This document shows positions 43,680-56,479 of a DNA stretch of 64,000 nucleotides, one piece after another; positions within the stretch are counted from its first letter, which is position 1, and each line of letters opens with the position of its first letter. The notes below the pieces were generated by a model that was not told where the DNA came from, made no database searches, and worked only from the letters and a program-made list of their open reading frames with translations. Source of the stretch: Diphasiastrum complanatum. Taxonomy: Eukaryota > Streptophyta > Lycopodiopsida > Lycopodiales > Lycopodiaceae. The DNA is taken from contig MU831847.1 in assembly GCA_029204225.1 (NCBI GenBank), positions 36,672-100,671 on the forward strand, given 5' to 3'. The position numbers were made by a program, and so were the translations under genes.

Positions 43680-44660
43680 GCCAAAAACCCGACTTAGCTT
43701 TTCAGCTTTCACTATGTTGTTTAAACTCACTTGACATATAAGCAACTAGAGCCTGTTTTCCAACATAACGGATTCACATTCATGCAAGAAACACATAGAA
43801 CCACAAGTTGTGATATATATCACGACGTCCAATTTTTGGACCGAATGATCCCCACAACATATTGTTGGTATCCCGGACCGAATGGTCTCGACGGATCACT
43901 ATTGGCATCTTGGGATACTACCCTCAGCTATGCGCCAGATCAAAAAGATTTGAAACAGCCTTACAATTGGAGCTTTTACTGAACACTGAAACCCAGAAGG
44001 TAATCAGAGTTAGTTTGAGAAGAATCTCACTTTATCTATAGATCTGAGAAGGTTAGATTTTAAGTGTGTGACCGACCCTAGTCTACAGAGCGCTAACATG
44101 CCAAGGCGGGTGCTAGGACAACATTCCAACAAGGGGATCTAAGAATTGGTTGGAGATCGCCTTGAGTTGCAACATGCATCCCCCTATAGTTATGGTGAGA
44201 TTTGTCACTTCCTCTCACAACAAGTGCTTAGACCAAACCAATTGGTAAAGCACATTTCTCTCTCTCTCTCTCTCTCTCTAGAAAGTCATTTCCCCCCCAT
44301 AGAATTTATTGATCCTTCGGTTGCCTCTTATCATGCCTAGATCATGTGAGGTGATTGCATATTGATCTGAGCTCTCTAGAATTCGCTAGATTCAATCAAA
44401 GTTTGTGACTTGGCGCCGACTGTTGTAGTGCTGTTGGGAGTGGTATTGGCACTGATGGTACTTGGAGCATGTTGGCTGATTCTGACGAATCCCCAAGATG
44501 CTCGGCCAGAGCTACCCAAGATCACCTCTCACCCTAGACCGAGGAGGTCTATGAGAAGATGAGACGAACGAAGATTGAGAGCCGAGTATGAGAGCCAGGG
44601 AATACTAGTCAATACTGTCATGGTAAGCCTCATGGTGAATCCCAGAAGATGGAATGACCA
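43680..44660. other. unassigned sequence with a second CT tract and a Gly/Asp-type PBS motif
   Basis: Likely LTR material of the element bounded at 43,657. A short (CT)n tract lies at 44,255-44,280. 'cttggcgccgactgt' at about 44,411 resembles the TGGCGCC primer-binding region of some Ty3/gypsy elements. No gene seen. Confidence 0.4.
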
Positions 44661-46369
44661 TGTAAGAACTAGTATTTCTAGAAAAAGTAATAAATGCAAG
44701 TAGACCCCTCTTAAAAAAAGTAGAATGAGCCACCTTTTGATGGTGACCTCTAGTGGAGAGCATTATTCCACTTGTAATTTGTGTAATGTGGAAATGCCAC
44801 TAGGATGCCACCTAAGGAGCTCTCTTGTTTATTTAAGAGACTCCCTCTTTGTGAAGAGGAGCTTTTTGTGTATTGTATCAACTCCATGCTGAAATGAGAA
44901 GAGCCTCCACGAGTTAGGTGCATCCATTGAGCTCCTTGATCATGCTTGTTTCTTGAGTGATGCCTTCATGATCTTGCCCTTCCATCCTTTGTCTATGGTT
45001 GTGGATAGTAGAGTGGATTAGATTTCCTGCTTTCCTAGAGTGGATTAGTTTTCATTTCTTGTTTGTGGATTAATGTAGGAATCAGCATTAAGGTAAACTA
45101 AATAGGCTAGAAATGTGGTATAAATCTTGCATATCCTCCAACATTCTAGTTCTTGATGTTCTTGGGATGTCAAAGAATCAAAAGACTGGTTGGTTTCTTG
45201 ATTCTTGGACTTCTAAAATGCTGTAGATTTCTTGTTTAAGTTCTGTGGATTAATACAGGTGTAGCTTAGTTGTAGAATGTTTAGGATCTGATTGTAACTG
45301 ATTTTTAGAGTAGGTAGTTGTAGAAACTGTTGAACGTTCATTTGGGCTGCATGCTGATCTGTAAATGAATGTTCATGGCTTGCAATTCTGTTTGAGTGTG
45401 AGTGCTTTCAAGAGAGAACGACCCTGAGTGTCCTCTGACAGGCAGGACAAAATACTACAATGATAACCAAACTCCTCTGCCTAAGCTTGGGCTATGAAAT
45501 AGAAGATAATCTAAACAAGTGCCCATAGTTTCTGCTGACAAGCAGAGCACAAACTCAACCTGTAAGCAAGAAGAAGTAAGTAGAAAATCAGTAAACAGAT
45601 CCTCCCAAGCAGAGGATTTGTCAACAGAGCAACATTGGTGTTGGGAACAATGTTGGCTCCAATGGCGCCGAGAGTAAAACTTCCACTTGTAGGTAGTTTT
45701 ACAACATCCACTCCACCTTTACAGAATCTGATGTCCTCATCAAATGTCACATTAGTGCAAAGATGTCTCCCAATTATACTTAATTACTTTTATGCTATTT
45801 GACATAGTACTCAATTTATTGGCCACTTTATTAACATGGTAGCTGACACACCACTAATTGGAGGCTCAGTTCTTTACATTTGGAAAATACATAACTTGAA
45901 AGTATCACTTTTTCTGAGAAAAGTGTAGATTTCATATTGCTTACACAAGATTCGAGAACCTTATTAACTAGTGACAAAAGCTTGTTGAAATATCCACCCT
46001 TTTGAGCTCTGAATTTGTCCTTTTTGCACTTTGTGTTGACCTCTCTGAGCTCCAGATTTGATCATTTTTGCACAAGTATCAAGACTCCCTGAGCCAAAGG
46101 ATTTATCGTTTACCGTCCACTTTGTGGTCCACTCGGTGTCTTCTTGCACCTTGACTTTTCTCCTTGTTCCAATTGAATCTTGCTTTCTTCCATTTGGCTC
46201 TTTAAGGTAGGCAAAGATAGTTGAGCTCTTCTCCTCTTGCTTTCACATGGAATGGCTTGGGGGCTAGATCCAGGTTTGATCTAGGTTTGGTTGGGAGGTT
46301 TGGCTCCATAGTCTCTCTTGTTGTGTTCTCTTATTCTCATCTTACGGGTTTTCCCTAGTGGTCTTTACA
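44661..46369 (+). repeat. gypsy-2 5' LTR, about 1.7 kb
   Basis: TGTAAGAAC at the left and GTCTTTACA at the right form near-matching inverted tips, with the PBS two bases later. A related inverted piece is at 30,890-31,135. The left end is inferred only from the tip, since there is no second full LTR to compare. Confidence 0.6.
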
Positions 46370-46370
46370 T

Positions 46371-46382
46371 TGGTATCAGAGC
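46371..46382 (+). other. PBS TGGTATCAGAGC
   Basis: Exact initiator-Met tRNA type primer-binding site directly after the gypsy-2 LTR. Confidence 0.8.
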
Positions 46383-48500
46383 TCGGCTAAGATGCGGTCT
46401 TGGATAGGATGGAGACAAGCTCTACATCGGTTTGGAAGTTCGAAGCGCTTGGATTTACATCCCAGTTGGAGTGCTATTTTCTCAAGGGAATTATGAAATT
46501 CGATTCACAAATTCCGGGGTTAAAGCATGCTTTTCGAAATTGGTGGTAGAGTGCTCTTCTACAAGTTTGATTTTGGTAAAAGATGCTAGGAGTTTGTGTG
46601 AATTCATTTGTAATTTTCTGTGTTTAAGGAAACTTTCAAATGATTGTAAAATGATCTACAAAGGTAGGTCCGATTGCTTGTTTCATTGCTGGATTCTGCT
46701 TAGTTAGAGGGTTAAATTGCATGCACCAATCTGTAATGTTCTGAAACATGTAATTTTGGTTAAAGTTCATAGATAAATTGGCTGTAAATCGATTTATCTG
46801 GTTAACATGGACTGCTTGCAACAAAGTTACATGATTTAGGTGATTGCATGTTGAGGATGAAAAGTTTTTCACCTTATCCGAATCCTCCAGAGAACGTACA
46901 TAATTGGAACATTGATTAAGAGTGCAACAGTCTAATTCTGTAATTTGATAGAACATAGAGCAATGAAAATAACTATTATCTTGTTATTGCTAATGGTTCA
47001 GAACTGTGAAGCCTTGGTGAATGTTTATGGTTGAAAGAACCCAGTTGAAGAGCAATCTGGTCCGGGCAATAGTTAGCCTAAGCATGCATGAAACCCAGTT
47101 GGATTGCCTTCCCATAAACCCTGCAATTTTGCCATCTTTTTAGTCTATGATCTATTGGGAATCTCTGGATAGAGCCAAAGGATGATAGACTGTTGGTTCC
47201 AGTCCTGACATCAATTTCTGAAGATTGAGAGCTGTTAGAAATAGATTGATATCAACCGTTTAAAGCTGAGTAGGGCCGATGAGGAAACTGTTGAATGCTT
47301 GATAGATTGAAAGATAGATGTAACCTGTTAGAGACAGGTCAAGCTCCTCTCGGCGGGTCAACCTCCTCTCAGACTTTCACGAGTTCTTGAAGCCCAGTAT
47401 GCGTACTTTAAGCCATAGGATAGTCTGTAAATGCCTTGAAGCTGCATCTGCTATTGGGAATGTTAGCTGTTTTCCGCCCTTTTTCCTTTTGCCTTGACAA
47501 AGTTAAGGAGAGATTGACAGCTATGTTGTCACTTCTTTAGCTGTTGGTCAAACCAGAGGACTGGAAGGGTGCTAAAGAGTGGTTATGAATCCGGAGCAGA
47601 TGTCGCAGCTTGCCATTTTGAAATCCAGAATCTGTCCCAGGTGAGGTCCAGATTGGATGAAGTCATGAGGAACTTGCTGGTGCAGGTTATTGGTTGTAAA
47701 GCAGCGATGGTGGACTCCAAGGTTGAGCGAGCTGCAGATATGGTAGAAGAAGGGCGCGACCCAGCCCTGCCTCAGCGACGGTGGAGCTCGCGGCTGGGAA
47801 CTCGGCTAGGAACTGTTTGAATAGAGGCCTTGTAGGAAGCTAGGGTTTGGGAGCCAACTTTTTTTTTCCTTTAGGGTTTTGAAAGACTTGTAAGGTAGTT
47901 TTGGCCACTATGTGTGTGCATTGATAGGCATCATAGTGAGGAACCCGAATTTCACCTTTTAGCATTAGCTAAAAAGTCACCCAAATTTCATGGCTATCGG
48001 TATTGGCGTTTATTACATGCCGGTCGACCAAGGATTTATAAGGGTTTGACATTTTGTAACTTACAAGTTGGTTTAAAATTAAATTTTATAAATCAACTCG
48101 GCAAATTTAAGTTACTAGCACCCAGTTTGAGGAACTTTGGGTTCTTGGTGCTCGGTTGTCAAAGCTGTAAGATATTGCTTCCCGGTTTTAGTTAGAAGGA
48201 ATATGGATTTTTCTTCTCTATGGACAATATGCATGTACTAGGCTCTTATCAACTTGGCAATGTAACTTTTGGGAGTTACATCGACTCTTAACCGTAAGCC
48301 CAAATTTATGGAACTTTGGTACCGTTGGGTTCATGGTCAAGCTATACAAATCAGTTTTCGGAGGAAATCTTTCTAAGCCGATCTTGACGAAACGGTTCTC
48401 AGGCTTATACCCAGTAAAGGGATTTGTTTCCTTGGTTCTATGCTATTTTGCCACTTAGCTCTGGAGTATGGGTACTCCCAATAAGTTGTGTTAATCATTA
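46383..48500 (+). other. gypsy-2 leader and unclear gag region
   Basis: Expected to hold gag, but only fragments are open (46432-46707, 47569-47820). The latter includes VRSRLDEVMRNLLVQVIG, a helical piece with no clear relative. A 'ttcctcggttgtcaaagct' like stretch and AT-rich sequence fill 47.9-48.4 kb. I cannot assign reading frames. Confidence 0.35.
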
Positions 48501-49500
48501 TGTTCAAATTTCTCGGGAGAAGGACATCAAGTTGCAGACTGCCCAAAGCCTCAAAAGACGAAGGTGTTGTACAAATATGTCCAGACTCCAAGTGCAAAAC
48601 CAGAGATAAAGAAGAAGCAGGAAGATGCAGTCGTACAGAGAATTGAATCCCTGACAAAAGCACTCTGTTGACCACTAATACCAATTGGCCAAGTGATTTT
48701 GAAGATGTTTTTAAAGTCTCCACTCGAAGCACTTCAAAGTCACCCAAACCAACAAAAGAGAGTTTAACTAAGACTCAAAAGAATAAGCGGAAACATCCGA
48801 CAAAGCAGTTCAAGAACAAGTCTATTACTCAAAAAGACTTGAAAGACGATTCTGATTATGACCGAAACACTGCCAAGCTGTTTAAGAAGGATGTTGTAGA
48901 GGAAACGAAAACTCTAATCGAAGACGAACTTAAATCTTATCTGTTTCAAAAGAAGGTCACTTTTGAAGACAAGGAGGAGGAAGTTCCATTAATTTCAAAA
49001 CTATCCAATGTTGTTGTGGACTTCATGTTGTAGACAAAGTAGCAATATGACATTGTTTCAGATATCAGCTCCTTGAGGCCGAATATCACATTCGACCAGC
49101 TGCTATCTAACAACAACTATTATAGGAAGCAGCTAAAGAGTCTATCACAGACAAGGAGAAAGAAAAAGATTTCTCTACCCTTCTTGTACTTGACCTTGGA
49201 GACCTGGGAGCACTAGAGATTGATGTCTCTATCTCAGGATGTTTAATTGAAAAAGATTAATGACTAGAGATTGATGACTCCGGGCATACCATTCGTCATG
49301 AATTTTATTGTCATCCGACCAGTCGGAACAGACAATTACTCTGTCCTTATTGGAAGACCCTGGCTATATCAAGCATACGCCAGTGTTCATTGGAAGAAAA
49401 AAGAGTTGTGATTTTGAATTGGAAAGCATGATGAACAAGGAAAGCTGCATGAGCATGTTATCACATGGCAGCATGAAACTGCTCAATCAGATATAAGCTT
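48500..49500 (+). pseudogene. gypsy-2 gag end and protease region
   Basis: At about 48,500 a knuckle remnant reads C-S-N-F-S-G-E-G-H-Q-V-A-D-C, a CX2CX4HX4C motif with the second Cys as Phe. 48,668-49,033 is a charged, Lys-rich open stretch. 49,200-49,500 has protease-like fragments in several frames (DNYSVLIGRPWLYQAYASV at about 49,335). Confidence 0.55.
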
Positions 49501-49557
49501 TATGTCCGAGCAATTGTCTTATGCTCTTCATATATTTCAGAAGAAGAAGACATTGAA

Positions 49558-50820
49558 ATGAATTATCTGGATTGTTATGAGATTGAAGAGACAGAAGTAT
49601 CTGACAGTGCAGATAAAGCTCAGCCCTCACAGCGCAAAATACAAGGATATTCGTCCACTAATATGACAATGGGTATGATTGATCCAAATGACACTCTCTC
49701 TATAGAGGTCATACCAGACAAATCTTTGTTAATCTCTAAACTCTTATTTGACAAAAAGAAACAACAATACACAAACCTACTCACCGAATATCGTGATGTT
49801 TTTGCTTGGACCATGGAAGATTTGAAAGGCATTAACAAGAAATTTGGTCAACACCGAATTGACTTGAAAGAAGGAGCGGTACCAATACGGCAACGTCAAT
49901 ATAGGCTAAATCCTAAATATTCACTACTGGTGAAAAATGAACTTGACAAATATTTGAAGTCAGGGAATTATCTATCCAGTTCTCAACAGTGAATGGGTTT
50001 CGCCAATTGTAGTTGTTCCGAAAAAGAAGACCGGGAAGATCCGGGTTTGCCAAGATTATCGGAAGCTTAATGCTGCGACTCGTAAAGATCATCATCCTCT
50101 ATCTTTTACAGATATGTTTCTTAATCAAGTTGTTGGTAATGAAAGATACAGCTTCCTTGATGGATTCTCTGGCTATAGCCATGTATCTATCAGAGAAGAG
50201 GACCAGTCCAAAACAACTTTCACAACCGATTGGGGTACTTACGCCTACCAGAAGATGTCGTTCAGACTGTGTAACGCACCAGCCACATCCAGAAAATGAT
50301 GACTGTCATTTTTCAAGAATATCTATGCGTATTCCTAGAAATTTCTATGGATGACTTTTGTGTTTACAACTAAGAAGCCACTCATCTTTCAAAGTTGCGG
50401 AAGACATTGCAGAGGTGCAGAGAGACTTCTCTGTGTCTCCATCCTGAGAAGTATTATTTTGGTATGCCAGAAGGAATACTACTTAGACACAGGAAAAAAA
50501 AAATTGAAGTCTATAAAGACAAGGTGGAAATTATAGAGAATTTGAAAGAGCCGACAAATCTACGAGAACTCAGAGGATTTATGGGTTACATTGGTTATTA
50601 TAGAAGGCTCATTCAAGACCATGCATCTATTGCTGCACCACTGACACATTTGTTAAAGAAAGACATTTACTACGAATGGTCTGCTGATTGTCAACAATCA
50701 TTTGAGTTACTGAAGCAGAAACTCTTGGACGTCCCAATTTTGAGACCCCCTGATTGGGTAAGGACATTTTATATTTATGTGGATGTTTCATCATTCGCAA
50801 TTGGAGTTACCCTTACTTAG
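49558..50820 (+). pseudogene. gypsy-2 reverse transcriptase and start of RNase H
   Basis: 49,558-49,992: pre-RT with YRDVFAWTMEDLKGI and RQRQYRLNPKY. After a frameshift (about 49,970): SEWVSPIVVVPKKKTGKIRVC, DYRKLNAAT, FLDGFSGYSHVSI and YAYQKMSFRLCNAP. A break at about 50,300 removes the usual YxDD box region (only 'MDDF' remains at about 50,347). 50,395-50,820: HPEKYYFGMPEG, RELRGFMGYIGYYRRLIQ, YEWSADCQQSFELLKQKL and IYVDVSSFAIGVTLT. Confidence 0.85.
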
Positions 50821-52015
50821 AAAAACGATGAAAAACGGGACTATCTTGTCTACTATGCAGGGCGTCAGTTGAGCATCTCAGAAAATAACTATTCGACGAT
50901 GAAACATGAAGGACTTGGAATGATTTTTTCAATGAAGAAGTTTTGACATTTACTGCTGAGATATTCCTTTATCTTCCATGTCGACCACTATGCACTAAAA
51001 CATCTGGTAAATAAATCAGATCTTTCAGGCCGAATAGCTAGATGGGTGTTCTTGCTGCAGGAATTTGATTATCAAGTGGAGGTACACCAAGGGAAGTATC
51101 ACACTAACGCATACTATTTATCTCGCTTAAATACAGGCTCCGTTACTGAGAATATAAGTGATGAATTTTCTGACGAGAATATTATGTTCTTATTAGTCAA
51201 AAATTCGTTATATCCGGACATAATAGAGTACCTTCAAAATCAAAATTATTCTCTTCTTTTTGAACTTGAACAAAAGATTCTTCCAACATAAGGTTGCATT
51301 GTATACAATAAGGAAAAACGTACTTTATAAAATGGGACATGATGAAGAGCTTCACAGATGTCTTGAATTGATTGATATCCATAAGGTTATTTGAGCCTTG
51401 CATTCAGAAGATGCAGGTGGACACTTTGCAGTAGTAAATACTGTAAAGATGATCTTAAAATGCTAAGTACTAGTGGCCAACGATGTGGATGTTGCAGCGT
51501 TTGTAAAAACCTGTGATCCTTGTCAACGAGTTGAAAAACCAACTCCTTCAATGTATTGGCCGCTTATGCCGATACTTTCACTTGCACCATTTGAAAAATG
51601 GGGCATTGACTTTGTTGGACGATTAAGCCCTTCACTCGCTATACTAAAAGAAGTTATATTCTTGTAACAACTGACTATGTGACTAAGATGGTCGAAGCGG
51701 AAGCGACGAAAAGGAATGATGCAAGAACTGTTGCATAGTTTCTCTTTCGGAACAGTATAAGCTGTTACGGTTGTCCATTGGAGTTGGTAAGCGACAGAGG
51801 TACGCATTTTTTAAATGATACGATATGCGAGTCAATGGCATTTTGTGTAAGATCTTAAATAAGATCACCACAACGTACGTCTCTGATTGGGATCAAAAAT
51901 TACCGTTGGTCCTATGGGCATATAGAAATGCCGAAAAGTTGACCACAAAACAAACTCCGTTCTATCTGGTCTATGGCATGCACCTGATATTGCCAATTAA
52001 GTAATTGAAATCTTT
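50821..52015 (+). pseudogene. gypsy-2 RNase H end and integrase remnant
   Basis: 50,821-51,291: RNase H with DYLVYYAGRQLSISENNYS (after a stop), FHVDHYALKHLVNK and VHQGKYHTNAYYLSRL. 51,473-51,667: integrase with CDPCQRVEKPTPS (HHCC finger end) and FEKWGIDFVGRLSP (first core Asp). 51,890-52,015: WAYRNAEKLTTKQTPFYLVYGMH, the integrase C-terminal part. Stops throughout. Confidence 0.8.
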
Positions 52016-52019
52016 GATA

Positions 52020-52635
52020 ATGGGTCCCTCCAACTAGCCGATTTACAGGGAAATTTGCAACCAACGAGAGTAAATGGTTCCCGTGCATGAAGAAATATCA
52101 CTTATAAATATTCTTATCTTTTAATTATTTTAATTATTTCATTTTTATTTATTCTATTTTAGTATTCACTCATTCGTCGTATGTTTGTTATATCTCGATT
52201 GTTCGTTCATTTCGTTGATCGATACATCGAATAAGATAATCCGATTGTTCGTTTTTATTTATTTTTATTCCGAGCATTCGGTATCATAGAAAAATATTCC
52301 ATGGCATCAAATAGTTAGTCTATTCATACTGTAATTATTTTTCTGATTAGATGTTGGACTTTTAGTTATTGCATGACGGCGAACGTCTTTTCTATTGACA
52401 TGTGCACACATAAAACCATATGCCACCTTTATTACTAATTTTTTGACCGTTTTTTGCTATTTACTCCAAGTTTCTCGTCATTTTTCATTTACCTCATTAG
52501 CACTTGTGAACAAGTTTTTCAAGTTTTTATGCTTGCTTCCTTGCTCTCTATGCGCTACCATTGTGTGCTACCATTTTGTGATCAATTGCTTGCTATCATT
52601 CTACGATCAATCAAGCTGAAATATTTACAATCCAG
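52020..52635. other. AT-rich unassigned stretch
   Basis: Rich in 'tttattta' and 'attatttt' runs; I see no gene. It could be a non-coding leader of the ORF that starts at 52,640. Confidence 0.3.
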
Positions 52636-52639
52636 TGCA

Positions 52640-52911
52640 ATGGCTTCTACGCCTTTCATCATCCCAGCTAACGTCAATTTGAAGGTGCGGCGTAGTAAGT
52701 TGAACTTTGAAGAATTCTAGATGTTAGCTGATCGATGCGGACTAGGCTATATTCTACTGGTTGATCCATCGACAATCCTGGTTGAAGCTAGCAACGAGTT
52801 TGTTCAAGGAATGATTGAGGTCACGGATGCTGTAGTTTCATCACAGGTCCGTGGAACTAAGATGGACATCTCGAAGGCGACGTTTTGCTGCCGCACTCCA
52901 TTTGCCAAGTG
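52640..52911 (+). pseudogene. retroelement-associated ORF, N-terminal part
   Basis: Starts Met-Ala-Ser-Thr-Pro-Phe-Ile-Ile-Pro, one in-frame TAG at 52,718, then LADRCGLGYILLVDP and VVSSQVRGTKMDISKATF to a stop at 52,911. The pattern of a short helical start and a 'V-R-G-x-x-x-x-I-S' stretch fits the beginning of the same ORF type whose later part is at 33,340. It ends just before the polypurine-like 'aaggggag' and LTR at 52,945. Confidence 0.45.
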
Positions 52912-52944
52912 AAGGGTCAGTACCTCCAGTTCTATCAAGGGGAG

Positions 52945-53232
52945 TGTTAGAACTCAAACGAGTTAGTCGTAACGAGTTTGTTTCATAGTCCCAATTTATT
53001 GTATTATGTCATTTTGTATATTACGGCTACCACCGATGGCCTGTGTCGGTGAATTTAAAAGTATGTATAGAGGCCGGTGTAGCCTGTGTGCATCGAGTAC
53101 CTAACTATTAAGAAAAGCCGTAAAAATTAGAGTAGTGGTTAGGTAGATAAGTTCGAATTTATTACGGCCCTTTCTAGACCCAAATTTTCCATTGTACTTA
53201 ATCACCAATTTTGAATGAGAGAGGTTCCAACA
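52945..53232 (+). repeat. copia D LTR
   Basis: 288 bp, TGTTAGAA...TTCCAACA inverted tips, PBS TGGTATCAAAGC at 53236-53247. Matches 33,056-33,292. Confidence 0.85.
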
Positions 53233-53697
53233 GAATGGTATCAAAGCTATGTTAGCTCAGTAGGGGAGGAAAGTCAAGTTTTGGAGAAGCTGGAATTTGG
53301 TGGTTTAAAGGCTTCTATCAGCTTCAAAGGTGCTATTCCGATTCCGTAGACTGTCGGCATGCCTCAATTAGACATCGTATGCAAAAGTTACAAATTTTGG
53401 GAGCCCATATCCGTGCTTACTGCTCATTCTTGAGCTTTCTTTGCTGTTTTTTTGGTGTACAACTCACCAAAAGGTTTGGGCAAATCTGTTTTTGGTTGTG
53501 TCTTGAAGTTGGGGTTTTGGGCATCAATGAAGCTGTCTGTAACTTCATATCAAGCCCACAAGCTGTCTAGGAGCTCAACAAAACCTGGAAACTCCTTATT
53601 TTGGTAGCAAGGGTTTGCTAAAACTAGCTGTGACTGTTTCAGCTTAATCTGAAGACATTTTGGGCCAATTTTTTTATCGTAGACTACTTGTTGTAGG

Positions 53698-54095
53698 GTG
53701 CCCAAGACAAGCAAGTTGAATGGAAAGAATTATCCAGTGTGGAAGATCAAGATGAAAAATCTCTTAATGATGAGGCATACATGGCAGCTAGTGACAGGTG
53801 AAGAAAGGAGGCCAAGCATGATTGTCGAACCTTCTGAAGCAGGCAAAAGGAACATTGAAGAGATTGAAGGGTTACAATTATGACAAGCGGGTGATAAGAG
53901 TGCTAGGAATGATTAACATGTCAGTTGCAGACCATATCATTTTGCATATTGCATCGGTTGCTACACCCATAGAGGCTTGGAATATCTTGAAGACACTCTT
54001 TGAGTCAGTAAACAATGCAAGAGTCATGATGTTGAAGCAAAATCTCATGACTATCAGGATGGGTGATATACACTACCTGAATGAGAGGTGAAGTC
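53698..54095 (+). pseudogene. copia D gag fragment
   Basis: Gag start KLNGKNYPVWKIKMKNLLMM and WQLVTGEERRP, frameshift at about 53,880, then AWNILKTLFESVNNARVMMLKQNL, matching UBN2-type copia gag. It ends near 54,095 and no pol follows. It lies in the right place after the PBS at 53,236. Confidence 0.85.
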
Positions 54096-54099
54096 ATTT

Positions 54100-55050
54100 C
54101 TTGTGAACTATCCATCTTTAGCTGCTTAAATGAATCACCTACTTCTAAAGCATTGAGACCAAAAATATTGAGTTAAGTACCATGCCATTCGCTTTCAGGA
54201 TGTGGGTCAAGTGTACTTCGTATTAATAAGAATAAAACGTATTCTTTAAACCTCATAGAGTCTTCACCAAAAGTTAGTTACTTGTTTTTTCGAAGATTTA
54301 TAACGTAGCAATCTAATTTTCATGAGCATTCCATTCTTTACCATACCCATCACATATTGATTATCAATTATTGTAAACATTTCTTCTCAAGAGCATCATT
54401 GCATACCAAACATTCTTTATACCGCTTCCTTTATAGTAATCACAACCATACTCATACCAGTTATCAGAGGCAGATAGCATCACAATTTAATCATACTAAA
54501 GAAGCATACACCTGGAGCCAATCGAGTGTAGAAATAGCATTCATATCATCCAGATTTATGCTATAACTTCTGGTTTTTTTGGAAATCGCTTGAAACGACA
54601 ACGGTCCCATCACATTCTGATGGCCATTTATAATGAAAATGTGTGGAGCATTGCACATACACAAAGTAATACTAAATCACAAATAGTATCGTGATTCATG
54701 AGCCATAAAAAGGCGCTGTCCCATCAGAGAAGGCACTGGCCAATGACCACTTCAATATCATTGGTGTACACGAACGTGATCATTACCATGTGCTAGTTCA
54801 CTGTCCAGCACCTACTATAAGCATAGAACGGTTGGTGTAATACCTGTGAAAAAGCCACTTCTGCTCCTTGAATCAGCGTTGATTGTAGAGGTATCTAACC
54901 AAAAGATTGCAAGCCAGAACTTGCTATTACACAAAAGTAATCACAACAAACTGTGAGCATTCATTCTACACTACAAAGCTTAGCATATATCCTCCTTTAA
55001 CAGCGAGTTACTATTGTACAAGTCACCGATAGTATCCTTACCTTGTTTGC
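54100..55050. other. unassigned stretch
   Basis: No gene or repeat was recognised here. Short open frames look random. Confidence 0.3.
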
Positions 55051-55059
55051 AGTATCGTT

Positions 55060-55480
55060 CATTACGATTACTCTTCCAGGAACATTCACAAGCTTTCTCT
55101 TCATCAACAATCACGGTAAAGGTAGAGCACCGAGAGAACTAGAGTAACAGAAGGCAGATCTTGTTGTAGTCTTTGAGCAGACATTTGCTGGATACTATTG
55201 AAATTGAGGTGGCCAAGTTTGAAATGCCACAACATATCAGTTGATTCAGAAGTGGTAGTGTGAAGAGCTTGACTGTTAGAAGAGTAGCACTGGCTGAGTT
55301 TGTAAAGATAGTCGCTTCTTCTTCTGAAGGCTAGAACGTTCCAGGATTTGTCAAGAATTGTGCAGCCTTATGTATGTGGAATTTTACTCTCCGACCTGAA
55401 TCAGTGATTTCGCTAACTGAGAGTAGATTTTTGTTAGATTTGGAACGTGGAGAATGTTGGACAATAACTTGTTGACTTCA
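55060..55480 (-). pseudogene. copia E pre-integrase and protease-end fragment
   Basis: On the minus strand: VLHVPNLTKNLLSVSEITDSG near 55,470-55,400, then after frame changes LWHFKLGHLNFNSIQQMSAQ near 55,245-55,180, the typical copia GAG-pre-integrase motif. Flanking sequence is unassigned. Confidence 0.7.
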
Positions 55481-55489
55481 CCTCTTTTT

Positions 55490-56170
55490 AATTCAACTCT
55501 AACTATTCCTCTTGCAACTCCAAACTCATTCAATCATCACAAAAAGTTATATGCCAATAGCATTCATCAATCAAATCATAGACTCAAACTAGTCAAGAAG
55601 GAAAATCTCGATTTGCTCATAATTGGATGGAAATCCCATCACATATTTATACATGTAGAGTAGAGCTTGGATCTGAGCATATTAGGGCTTCTATGTATTC
55701 ATCTGACCCTAACATCTAATCTAAAGATCCACTTGATCCACCCTATTTAGGGTCAATGCCTCGAGATCCAAAAACAATGAGAAAAATGCTGTTTTTAGCT
55801 CCTAGTTTTTCTCTACCTTTATCTATGCACTCTTTGGACAAAGGTAGGTTAATGATTTGACTTAGAATAAGGTATCCTATGCTTTTTGACATCCCACAAC
55901 ATGGCCTCAAAGTTATTTACAAGTGGTAATTGTGCAAACTAGCTTGCGTAAATTTAACACTCCTCCTCACAACTAGTTTGAAGATAACATAGACTTGCTT
56001 ATCAACCCCATTAGAGGAGTTCTCAATATCAAAAAGTCCCTTTGTAAAGATACTTTTATTTTTTTTCTTTAGTTTCGACCGTCACCAGGCCCAATCAAAA
56101 TGCACAGATTTGAACTCTACGTAATGTAGTTCAAATTAGCTAAAAAATAGAAATGCAATATAGAAAACTT
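55490..56170. other. LTR-like stretch with polypurine tract
   Basis: At about 55,961 'aacactcctcctcacaac' resembles the LTR-polypurine boundary of the minus-strand copia A elements ('cacactcctcctcaaat'). This suggests an LTR to the left (about 55.5-55.96 kb) of an element whose body is gone. 'attagaggagttctcaata' at about 56,010 recurs at about 63,567. Confidence 0.35.
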
Positions 56171-56178
56171 TGAAATTT

Positions 56179-56235
56179 GTGTCCGGGCAGGGTAGCATGG
56201 ACGTATCCCATTGGTTTCTTTTTCCTGCCCGACAC
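56179..56235. repeat. GC-rich hairpin at edge of element copy 2
   Basis: Arms GTGTCCGGGCAGG (56179-56191) and CCTGCCCGACAC (56224-56235) pair along nearly their whole length, with a 32-nt loop. It lies about 240 bp before gene C. Confidence 0.6.
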
Positions 56236-56479
56236 GTGCTAATCTGCCCGACGTCAATATCTCAAGTTAAATTTACTTTACTATGCTGGTTAGTATAATG
56301 AAATTTTCTAACTATACTAGTTACAGTTATAGAAATATAGTATGTACAGTTACATAAAATATGGTATACGCAGTAACTGTGATTATATTGGCATTCACAT
56401 TAGATTAAATGTGATATGAAAAATTAAAATCAAGTAACATATCAGAGAGATTTTTGGTGCCCAAGCTTTGAAAATAGCA

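Larger units (their letters stand above)
44661..52015 (+). mobile_element. gypsy-2, degraded Ty3/gypsy element
   Basis: One long LTR (44661-46369), a PBS at 46371, a gag-like region with a zinc-knuckle remnant at about 48.5 kb, then protease, RT, RNase H and integrase in gypsy order to about 52,015. No 3' LTR follows. Many frameshifts and stops. Confidence 0.8.
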
